A stretch of 64,000 bases of DNA from Acinetobacter calcoaceticus (GTDB lineage: Bacteria > Pseudomonadota > Gammaproteobacteria > Pseudomonadales > Moraxellaceae): positions 1-64,000 of the forward strand of contig NZ_SLVJ01000005.1 of assembly GCF_004345325.1 (NCBI RefSeq), read 5' to 3'. The notes under the pieces are model-generated. The model did not search any database and was not told where the DNA came from. It was given only the letters and a program-made list of their open reading frames with translations. A program made the position numbers and the translations under genes. Shown in pieces: positions 56,675 to 64,000 of this stretch (position 1 is the stretch's first letter; the number at the start of each line of letters is the position of its first letter).

Positions 56675-59600
56675 ATGGATACCTTCACCTCTCCCCAAGC
56701 AACACCCGACTTCCGTCCAATGCAAAATGATATCTCGACGTTTACAGAAAAAAGTCCGAATCAATGCCAGATTAATCAAGCTTGGCGCCGTGAAGAATCA
56801 ATCTGTGTGACAGACTTATTGCAGCAATACGATATTTCAGAGCAGATGAGTGAGCAGATCTATAAATTGGCTTTTGATCTATCGCATAGCTTACGTGAGC
56901 AGAAAAATGCCACGGGCAAAGCAGGATTGGTCCAAGGCTTGTTACAGGAGTTTTCACTGTCTTCTCAAGAAGGCATTGCCTTGATGTGTTTGGCTGAAGC
57001 CTTATTGCGTATACCTGACACGGCGACACGCGATCTATTGATTCGAGACAAAATTAACCAAGGGCATTGGAAAGAACATGTTGGACAAAGCCAATTAATC
57101 TTTGTCAATGCTGCCGCTTGGGGATTGATGCTGACCGGCAAATTGATGCAAACCCCACAGCAGAAGTCATTGTCCAGTCTATTGACCGGCCTAATTGAAC
57201 GTAGTGGTCGTGGCATTATCCGTAAAGCCGTGGATGTGGCCATGCGAATGATGGGTGAGCAATTTGTCACCGGTGAAAATATCGATGAAGCATTACTCAA
57301 TGCCAAGCGACTCGAATCTAAAGGCTTTCGTTACTCATACGATATGCTCGGCGAAGCCGCCCTGACCGATGCCGATGCAGAACGTTATTATCAAGATTAT
57401 CTCAATGCCATTCATGCCATTGGCAAAGCCTCCGCTGACAAAGATGTTTATGCAGGCCCAGGCATTTCAATCAAATTATCCGCACTGCATCCACGTTACC
57501 AACGTGCACAAATCGATCGGGTACATGCAGAACTCTACCCAAAAGTGCTGCATTTAGCGCAATTGGCCAAGCAATATGATATCGGTTTGAATATTGATGC
57601 CGAAGAAACCGAACGTCTAGAAATCTCCCTAGAACTTTTAGAGCGTCTGTGTTTTGAGGATAGTTTGGCAGAATGGAAAGGTATCGGCTTTGTGATCCAA
57701 GCCTACCAAAAACGCTGTGTCTATGTGGTCGATTATCTAGTTGATTTGGCGACTCGCAGCCAAAAACGACTGATGATCCGTTTGGTCAAAGGCGCGTATT
57801 GGGACAGCGAAATTAAGAAAGCACAAATTGATGGCATGTCGGATTATCCAGTGTTTAGCCGTAAGGTACATACCGATTTGTCTTATTTGGTCTGTGCTAA
57901 AAAGTTACTCGCTGCACCTGAGCAAATCTATCCGCAATTTGCTACTCACAATGCACAAAGTTTGGCCAGCATTTACCATATGGCAGGTGGGGATAATTTC
58001 TATCCAGGTCAGTACGAGTTCCAATGTCTACATGGTATGGGCGAACCGCTGTATGCCCAAGTGGTCGGCAGTAAAGATCTCAACAAACTGGGAATCCCAT
58101 GTCGAATCTATGCACCCGTCGGAAATCATGAAACGCTTTTGGCGTATTTAGTTCGACGCTTACTGGAAAATGGTGCCAATAGCTCCTTTGTCAATCGTAT
58201 TGCAGACAAGAGTTTAGAAATCAAAGACCTGATCAAAGACCCTCAGGCCGAAATACGTGCCACTGCAGTCAAAGAACATGCCATCGGTTTAGCACATCCC
58301 TCGATTGTACTGCCTCAGGATCTGTATCAACCTACCCGCACCAACTCTCAAGGCTTTGATCTGAATAACGATGCTGACTTGAGTTCGTTAAATGCTGCGG
58401 CACAACAGTATTCAGATGTTCAATGGCATGCCTCCGCGCTGGGTCGTGGTCTGGATCAACTCAACTACCCTGCTGCACAGCCGATTTTAAATCCTGCCTT
58501 AAATCGGGATATTGTCGGTAGCGTGATTGAATCGACACCTGCACAAATCGAAATGGCATTGGAAAATGCTGAATCAGCCAGCCTAACTTGGCAACAAATG
58601 CCTAAAGCACAACGTGCTGCATGTTTGCAACGTGCGGCAAAATTAATGCATGAACAACAATTAGAACTGATGCTGTTGCTGTGTCGTGAAAGTGGCAAGA
58701 CCTTTGCCAATGCCATCTCTGAGCTACGTGAAGCAATCGACTTCCTGAATTATTATGCAGCTCAAGCCATTGACCTTGATGAAAATGCAAATCTTCAAGC
58801 CCTAGGCCCAGTGTTGTGTATTAGCCCTTGGAACTTCCCATTGGCAATCTTTAGTGGACAAATTGCAGCGGCCTTAGTCGCTGGGAATCCTGTCATCGCT
58901 AAACCAGCTGAACAAACGCCACTGGTGGCCGCCAAAGCGGTGCAGATATTCTGGCAAGCGGGTATCCCGGATCAAGTCCTACAACTGTTGCCAGGTGCGG
59001 GCGAAACTGTGGGTGCAACCTTGTGTCAAGATCCACGTATCCAAGGAATTATGTTTACGGGTTCAACCGAAGTGGCCAAGATCCTGCAACTTACCTTGGC
59101 AAAACGACTCAGTCTCAGTGGTCAACCCATCCCACTGATTGCAGAAACAGGCGGGCAAAATGCCTTGATCGTTGATTCATCCGCATTAACCGAACAAGCG
59201 GTATTGGATATCGTCAGTTCAGCCTATGACAGTGCAGGTCAACGTTGTTCAGCCCTTCGCATCCTGTGTCTACAACAAGACAATGCAGCTGCGGTCATCC
59301 ATATGCTCAAAGGTGCGATGCAGCAACTGAAACTGGGGCAACCGTTTTATCTTGAGACGGATGTCGGCCCTGTGATTGATGCAGAAGCACAAAACAATAT
59401 ACGCAAACATATCGATAAAATGCGTGCCAAGGGCTATCCAGTGCATCAACTGATGTTGAACACTGAAACACACGACTTAGATCTAGGCACCTTTGTGGTA
59501 CCAACATTGATTGAGTTACCTGATCTCGATGATTTAGAACGTGAAGTGTTTGGTCCGGTGCTGCATGTCATCACCTATAAGCAAGGCCAACTCAACACCC

Positions 59601-60466
59601 TGCTCGATGCCATCAATGCCAAGGGCTATGGTCTCACCATGGGTTTACATACCCGTATTGATGAAAATATCAAGACCGTGATGAACCACAGTGAAGTCGG
59701 TAATCTCTATATCAATCGTAATATTGTTGGTGCAGTGGTGGGTGTACAACCCTTTGGTGGTGAAGGCTTATCAGGCACTGGCCCTAAAGCAGGTGGACCG
59801 CTGTATCTCTATCGATTGATGCAACACGGCGCACAGGCAAAGCTCAATCCGCCTTTTGGCGTCAAGGCCATAGCGGATACCAACACTCAGCCAAATCACG
59901 TTGATTCGAATGTAGCCATGCAACTCAAGCCTACTGTGCAGCAACAGTTCCAAGCCTGGGTCGCACTGCGCTATCCGGAGCTTCAATTAACCCAACTGCC
60001 TACACTAGAGATTGCACCTAGCTATGAACTGGCTGGCCCCACAGGTGAACGTAACCTTTACGCACTCTGTCCACGCGCACGTATCCTCTGTCTAGCTGAA
60101 CAGAGTACCGATTTATTACAGCAATTGAATGTGGTCTGGGGCATTGGCAGTCAAGCTGCGATCTACGCTGAAGATGCCCAAGCACTGCAACTTCTCAGTA
60201 ACTTACCACTGGAACTTGCCCAACAACTACATGTGGTGAATGATTTGATCCATGATTCATTTGATGTTGTACTGCATCATGGATCAGTACAGTCGTTGCA
60301 GAAATTGCAGTTAGAGATGGCAGCGCGCAGTGGAGCAATCGTTGCGATCACCCATTTGGAGTCCTCTGACACAGCGATTCCAATTGCGCGGCTATTGATT
60401 GAACGTGCAACTAGCATCAACACTGCTGCTGCAGGGGGCAATGCCAGTTTGATGAGTTTGGCTTAA
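56675..60466 (+). CDS. putA: bifunctional proline dehydrogenase / P5C dehydrogenase PutA (no DNA-binding domain)
   Basis: 1263 residues from the ATG at 56675 (TGGAA upstream). A start four codons earlier is possible. It oxidises proline to P5C (FAD) and P5C to glutamate (NAD). The PRODH barrel (about 180-470) shows DAEETERLEISLELL, RLVKGAYWDSEIK, FATHNAQS and YAPVGNHETLLAYLVRRLLENGANSSF. The aldehyde dehydrogenase part has SPWNFPLAIF, FTGSTEVAK, the ETGGQN segment and catalytic Cys858 in SAGQRCSAL. No ribbon-helix-helix is present at the N-terminus, so it cannot repress itself. A C-terminal ~200-residue extension is conserved in long PutAs. Confidence 0.95.
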   Translation: MDTFTSPQATPDFRPMQNDISTFTEKSPNQCQINQAWRREESICVTDLLQQYDISEQMSEQIYKLAFDLSHSLREQKNATGKAGLVQGLLQEFSLSSQEGIALMCLAEALLRIPDTATRDLLIRDKINQGHWKEHVGQSQLIFVNAAAWGLMLTGKLMQTPQQKSLSSLLTGLIERSGRGIIRKAVDVAMRMMGEQFVTGENIDEALLNAKRLESKGFRYSYDMLGEAALTDADAERYYQDYLNAIHAIGKASADKDVYAGPGISIKLSALHPRYQRAQIDRVHAELYPKVLHLAQLAKQYDIGLNIDAEETERLEISLELLERLCFEDSLAEWKGIGFVIQAYQKRCVYVVDYLVDLATRSQKRLMIRLVKGAYWDSEIKKAQIDGMSDYPVFSRKVHTDLSYLVCAKKLLAAPEQIYPQFATHNAQSLASIYHMAGGDNFYPGQYEFQCLHGMGEPLYAQVVGSKDLNKLGIPCRIYAPVGNHETLLAYLVRRLLENGANSSFVNRIADKSLEIKDLIKDPQAEIRATAVKEHAIGLAHPSIVLPQDLYQPTRTNSQGFDLNNDADLSSLNAAAQQYSDVQWHASALGRGLDQLNYPAAQPILNPALNRDIVGSVIESTPAQIEMALENAESASLTWQQMPKAQRAACLQRAAKLMHEQQLELMLLLCRESGKTFANAISELREAIDFLNYYAAQAIDLDENANLQALGPVLCISPWNFPLAIFSGQIAAALVAGNPVIAKPAEQTPLVAAKAVQIFWQAGIPDQVLQLLPGAGETVGATLCQDPRIQGIMFTGSTEVAKILQLTLAKRLSLSGQPIPLIAETGGQNALIVDSSALTEQAVLDIVSSAYDSAGQRCSALRILCLQQDNAAAVIHMLKGAMQQLKLGQPFYLETDVGPVIDAEAQNNIRKHIDKMRAKGYPVHQLMLNTETHDLDLGTFVVPTLIELPDLDDLEREVFGPVLHVITYKQGQLNTLLDAINAKGYGLTMGLHTRIDENIKTVMNHSEVGNLYINRNIVGAVVGVQPFGGEGLSGTGPKAGGPLYLYRLMQHGAQAKLNPPFGVKAIADTNTQPNHVDSNVAMQLKPTVQQQFQAWVALRYPELQLTQLPTLEIAPSYELAGPTGERNLYALCPRARILCLAEQSTDLLQQLNVVWGIGSQAAIYAEDAQALQLLSNLPLELAQQLHVVNDLIHDSFDVVLHHGSVQSLQKLQLEMAARSGAIVAITHLESSDTAIPIARLLIERATSINTAAAGGNASLMSLA

Positions 60467-60492
60467 TCGGTTCAATGATAGAACAACGTGTT

Positions 60493-61032
60493 TTAGCTCG
60501 GTGTCACTGGTCCATATTGCAACATCAACAACTGACCAAAGTGGTTAAAGCATTGGTTGAACGCGGTCACGATCATGTCAATCAGGACTTGATCTGCCGC
60601 TGGCACCAATAACCAATATGGATTTTCTCTTATAATGACCAATAGCTTAAGGTCGAACTGTGCAGCAGCACGTTGGATTTGATCAAAGACAATGTCTTCG
60701 ACTTGTTGATCCATGGAAATCCGAGCATCGATGTAGTAATTAATATCTGTGCTCGGGTCAAGTGCTGTTTGATCTAAATCCTCAAAAATACTATTCATGG
60801 TTTCAGCGATTTCAATTTGTAGTGCATGGCGATCAAGTTTGAAGTGTTGAAAAAAATAATCATCCGCAATGCCATTGTCATAATAGGCTTTCAATTGTAG
60901 TGTGTGCAAAAATTTATATTGATGATTAATCCATTGACTAAAAGCGCAGAAATCATCGGTTAATATCGGCAATGGTTGTCTATCCAATCCGGGTAAGACC
61001 ATTCGCAAAAGCTGATAAATATTTTTATTCAT
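60493..61032 (-). CDS. uncharacterised protein, paralog of the neighbouring 61293-61838 gene
   Basis: 179 residues, acidic and without membrane helices. It shares its overall plan with the next gene: a short N-terminal (I/M)YxxLxxxxPxL segment, a helical central region, and an ending in which a hydrophobic strand (LLVIIRENPYWLLVPA) precedes a helix (IDMIVTAFNQCFNHF) and LQY. A cytoplasmic two-domain protein seems likely. No family is recognised and the function is unknown. The end is close to putA (convergent). Confidence 0.55.
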   Translation of the reverse strand: MNKNIYQLLRMVLPGLDRQPLPILTDDFCAFSQWINHQYKFLHTLQLKAYYDNGIADDYFFQHFKLDRHALQIEIAETMNSIFEDLDQTALDPSTDINYYIDARISMDQQVEDIVFDQIQRAAAQFDLKLLVIIRENPYWLLVPAADQVLIDMIVTAFNQCFNHFGQLLMLQYGPVTPS

Positions 61033-61292
61033 CTCATTATCATAATTATATTGTGTCGAAATTGATCATAAAAAATAACCCATCAAAACTCAATTCACAT
61101 CGTCAGGTAATGGCTTTTGCTCAAGCTAAATCCAGCCACAATGATCTATAGTCAAGGCTAGGACTACGTTTTCATGCGCATTTAAGTAAAAACCAAACCC
61201 TCATCAGGTTTTAAACTAGAGCCATTGTTTGAGCGACTCAGCGGAGTTCAATTTATCGAGATTGAAGCTCACTCAGCTAAACCGCATAGATT

Positions 61293-61838
61293 CTAGATCG
61301 ACCAAGACCCATTTTGCGGCTGATAATGCTCGATGTTTAGATCAAGATGCTTAAAGTGTTTTTCAAATAGATAACAGAATTCATCAATCAGTTCTTGGTT
61401 ATTTGGCACTGCCATCCATTGATATTCATTTGAATAAATCAATAATAATTCATGATCTAAACTCTGTAATAATTGAAAGATTTCATCGAGTACGATCTCA
61501 TAAAGTTGTGCTTGTAAATTGCAGTGTATACCCATCACCTCTTTAAATTCAGCATAATGCTGGCATAAGGGTGTGCTGCGCTGGGTGATTTTACGCTGGG
61601 TCACCTGAGTATCAATGGCATAGTGTTTTAATAATGCACTTTGCTCTAGACCATTATTCAGATGATGCTGTTGATCAAGGCGCATTAAATAATTTGCCAT
61701 GACATGCTGTGCTGTATTGAGTTGTAGCCAATTTAAAAAAATATCATATTCCACACGTTGTCGTTTTTCGGGAATATGTTGTTGGGATAATGCTGGAAAC
61801 CATTGCTTTAAGATTTTGTACATTCTTTTGCTGCCCAT
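61293..61838 (-). CDS. uncharacterised protein, paralog of the 60493-61032 gene
   Basis: 181 residues from the ATG at 61838, which has GGGAGG five bases upstream. The frame continues to 61901 but that start has no ribosome binding site. The features match the neighbour: MYKILKQWFPAL start, helical middle, and a final LLLIYSNEYQWMAVPNNQELIDEFCYLFEKHFKHL. Identity is low, so the duplication is old. The 260 bp between the two genes has no further gene. The function is unknown. Confidence 0.6.
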   Translation of the reverse strand: MGSKRMYKILKQWFPALSQQHIPEKRQRVEYDIFLNWLQLNTAQHVMANYLMRLDQQHHLNNGLEQSALLKHYAIDTQVTQRKITQRSTPLCQHYAEFKEVMGIHCNLQAQLYEIVLDEIFQLLQSLDHELLLIYSNEYQWMAVPNNQELIDEFCYLFEKHFKHLDLNIEHYQPQNGSWSI

Positions 61839-61969
61839 TGCCTCCTCCCTGCCTGCTAGAGTGGGTCGCCTTAAAAATTTTAATGACCTTTTCATCTCCA
61901 AACCGTATCATAGGGCAAAATAGATTTATGAATACGCTTTTGAATCTCATCGAATTGTAAGGATTTTTA

Positions 61970-62626
61970 ATGGCTGAATTTGCTGTCATTGGTTTGGGAA
62001 GTTTTGGTGCTACGGTCGCACTGGAACTGGTTAATTTGCAACACGATGTGATCGGTATCGACAGCATTAAAAAAAATGTTGAAAACATTGCTGACGAATT
62101 GACTCATGCCGTCATCGCCGATGCGACTGATGAACATGTGTTACAGGAATTGAATATTCAAAATTGCGATGCGGTGGTGGTGGCAATTGGTGAGGATATT
62201 GAAGCCAGTATTTTATGTGTGCTGCACTTAAAAAATATGGGTGTGGAAAAGATTATGGTTAAGGCCAAATCCAAAGCTCACCATATGATATTAACCCACC
62301 TCGGTATCGATCAAATTATTCACCCAGAAGAAGATATGGGCATACGCATTGCCCAATCTTTAAGTTATCCTATGGTGCGTCGCTATATGGCGCTCAATGA
62401 TGATCGCTATATTGTTAAAATTGAAATTGGCGTGTCATTAAAAGGCATTGAATTTCAAAATTTACTCGCGTCCACCTCAGAAGTTGATTTTAAAATACTC
62501 CTGTTACAACGTGGCTCACACGTCATTTATGACATTGCGCCTGGTACGATTCTTCAAGAGAAAGATGTTTTAATTATTGAAGGACCGGCTGAGGTACTCA
62601 GAAGACTTTCTACGCGTTTCTTATAA
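61970..62626 (+). CDS. ktrA: KtrA-like regulatory subunit of a potassium transporter
   Basis: 218 residues. An RCK/TrkA-N Rossmann domain (VIGLGSFGATVALEL, then Asp at the end of beta-2, VIGIDS) and a C-terminal RCK_C domain (about 135-218). It is soluble, binds nucleotides (ATP/ADP, NAD) and gates the channel subunit. Immediately followed by the ktrB-like gene (4-bp gap). KtrA is more likely than TrkA, because TrkA has two such domains and about 450 residues. Confidence 0.85.
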   Translation: MAEFAVIGLGSFGATVALELVNLQHDVIGIDSIKKNVENIADELTHAVIADATDEHVLQELNIQNCDAVVVAIGEDIEASILCVLHLKNMGVEKIMVKAKSKAHHMILTHLGIDQIIHPEEDMGIRIAQSLSYPMVRRYMALNDDRYIVKIEIGVSLKGIEFQNLLASTSEVDFKILLLQRGSHVIYDIAPGTILQEKDVLIIEGPAEVLRRLSTRFL

Positions 62627-62630
62627 GCCT

Positions 62631-63968
62631 ATGCGACTCATCGATAAAAAACGAAAAAGTGTTAATTTAAGCCCGCCAAGTTTACTTGCGCTGGGCTTTC
62701 TTAGTTTTATTATTATTGGCACCCTGTTATTAAAACTGCCTGTTTCAAACCACGGCAACCTCAGTTGGTTAAATGCATTTTTTACCGCGACTTCGGCTGT
62801 CACCATTACCGGATTATCTGCAGTCAATATTGGTGAAGCCTATACCTTGTTTGGGAAAATGGTGATTATGCTACTGCTGCAATGCGGTGGTTTAGGTTTT
62901 ATGACCTTTGCACTATTGGCCGTGATGAGCTTGTCACCCAAAATTGGACTGAAACAACAAATCATGGCCCAAGAAACCATTGGCCAAACCAGTTTATATA
63001 AAGTGTCATTTACGGTTAAAGGGGTTTTTCTTTATTCATTATTTTTTGAGAGTATTGGTACCATCATACTCACCATGGCTTGGATCGAAGATTATGGCTT
63101 TCAACAAGCCTTTTTCTATGCCGCCTTTTATAGTGTCTCTGCATTTAATAATGGTGGCTTCTCACTCTTTGCCGACAGTTTAATGAGTTTCTCAGGTCAA
63201 TATGTGGTGATCTTTACCATCAGTATGTTGTATATGACTGGGGGAATCGGATTTTTGGTATTGATGGATCTTAAACGCAAGATGAGTTGGAGAAAACTTT
63301 CCCCCAACAGTAAATTGGTCCTATGCACCATCGCAGGATTAAATCTGTTTGCGTTTACTGCGATCTGGGCATTGGAGGCCAATAACCCGCTAACCTTGGG
63401 TCCTATGTCAATCGGGGATCAAGCCTTTAATGCCTGGTTCCATGCCACAGTACCGCGCTCCTCTGGCTTTAACAGTCTCGATGTAGGAAGCATGACCAAT
63501 GCCTCAGCCTTGGTCAGCATGCTACTGATGTTTATTGGCGGCGGTTCATTGAGTACTGCAGGCGGTATAAAAGTCGGGACCTTTATTATCGTGGTGCTCA
63601 GTGTGATTAAGTTTTTACGGCGTAGTGATGAGCTCACCGTGTTTAATTATTCGATTCCTCAGCACACCACATTCAAAGCCATGGCCGTGGTCTCGATTAG
63701 TGCCATTATTATATTTTTAGGGTTTTTCAGCCTATTGGTTTTAGAACCGAAGAAAAGCTTTTTAGATTTATTATTTGAATCCATCTCAGCCGCATGCACC
63801 GTGGGATTATCACGGGGTATTACTGGTGATTTACAACCTGCAAGTTTATTTGTCTTGAGTGTACTGATGTTTGCAGGCCGACTCGGCCCTCTAACCTTGG
63901 CTTATCTGATCGCCACACCGAAGAAGAGTCGCCTCACCCACCCTTCAACCGAAATACAGATTGGTTGA
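62631..63968 (+). CDS. ktrB: KtrB-like potassium transporter (TrkH/KtrB family)
   Basis: 445 residues from the ATG at 62631. The longer frame to 62577 overlaps ktrA and is less likely. Four repeats of the membrane-P-loop-membrane unit are visible, with filter segments TGLSAVNIG, FNNGGFSLF, SSGFNSLD and TVGLSRGIT. It takes up K+ with Na+ or H+ as driving ion and works with the KtrA-like protein upstream. The last 32 bp of the window contain nothing recognisable. Confidence 0.88.
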   Translation: MRLIDKKRKSVNLSPPSLLALGFLSFIIIGTLLLKLPVSNHGNLSWLNAFFTATSAVTITGLSAVNIGEAYTLFGKMVIMLLLQCGGLGFMTFALLAVMSLSPKIGLKQQIMAQETIGQTSLYKVSFTVKGVFLYSLFFESIGTIILTMAWIEDYGFQQAFFYAAFYSVSAFNNGGFSLFADSLMSFSGQYVVIFTISMLYMTGGIGFLVLMDLKRKMSWRKLSPNSKLVLCTIAGLNLFAFTAIWALEANNPLTLGPMSIGDQAFNAWFHATVPRSSGFNSLDVGSMTNASALVSMLLMFIGGGSLSTAGGIKVGTFIIVVLSVIKFLRRSDELTVFNYSIPQHTTFKAMAVVSISAIIIFLGFFSLLVLEPKKSFLDLLFESISAACTVGLSRGITGDLQPASLFVLSVLMFAGRLGPLTLAYLIATPKKSRLTHPSTEIQIG

Positions 63969-64000
63969 TTGCAACATGGCTACAGTTTTGGCTCAAAATG

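Overview
The window is chromosomal DNA of an Acinetobacter-type gammaproteobacterium. This rests on the pyrH-frr-uppS-cdsA-dxr-rseP-bamA-skp-lpxD-fabZ-lpxA order, AT-rich spacers, a MopR/Mph phenol hydroxylase locus whose sensor residues fall on the published Acinetobacter MopR numbering, a PutA without a DNA-binding domain next to an Lrp-type gene, and YadA-like trimeric autotransporters with extended signal peptides. The species cannot be fixed from sequence alone, and no rRNA, tRNA or CRISPR array was seen.

Layout. 1-1.5 kb is accessory debris: an IS630-type transposase running off the left edge, a truncated ORF, a small membrane protein, a REP-like palindrome and a possible 26-residue ORF. 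1.6-9.5 kb is a phenol catabolism module: a YdfG-like dehydrogenase and the sigma-54 activator mopR on the minus strand, diverging from mphKLMNOP, which has a clear -24/-12 promoter and an upstream inverted repeat. 9.5-18.9 kb is a duplicated surface-adhesin region: two trimeric autotransporters with different repeats in their passengers but almost identical membrane anchors, separated by dead 3' fragments of mphP and of the DUF2233 gene. These fragments mark an old tandem duplication. 19-25 kb holds an LRAT-domain protein, queG, bioB, two small ORFs and an acyl-CoA synthetase.

25.1-37.4 kb is a minus-strand envelope and housekeeping block (rimO, pyrH, frr, uppS, cdsA, dxr, rseP, bamA, skp, lpxD, fabZ, lpxA). 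It links UMP kinase, ribosome recycling, undecaprenyl and CDP-diacylglycerol synthesis, the first isoprenoid step, outer-membrane protein assembly and lipid A initiation. 37.8-40.4 kb is ntrBC. 40.5-44.5 kb holds prpC-prpB, a divergent TetR gene and argF. 44.5-48.4 kb holds a YnfA-type protein, clpA-clpS and a DUF6776-like membrane protein. 48.5-54.1 kb holds argC, decayed gene fragments, a small lipoprotein, a VOC protein, a YgjP-type metallopeptidase, rpiA and ilvA. 54.4-60.5 kb is proline use: putP with a frameshift at a G5 run, an Lrp-type regulator and putA. The right end carries two paralogous genes of unknown function and a KtrAB-type potassium uptake pair.

The items most worth a second look are the duplication scar and anchor homogenisation in the autotransporter region, the nine-copy proline-rich passenger, the putP frameshift, a 36-residue Cys-rich microprotein, the mini-ORF overlapping the ntrB start, the palindrome at the LRAT gene promoter and the unknown paralog pair beside putA. 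I did not find a clearly new multi-gene system.
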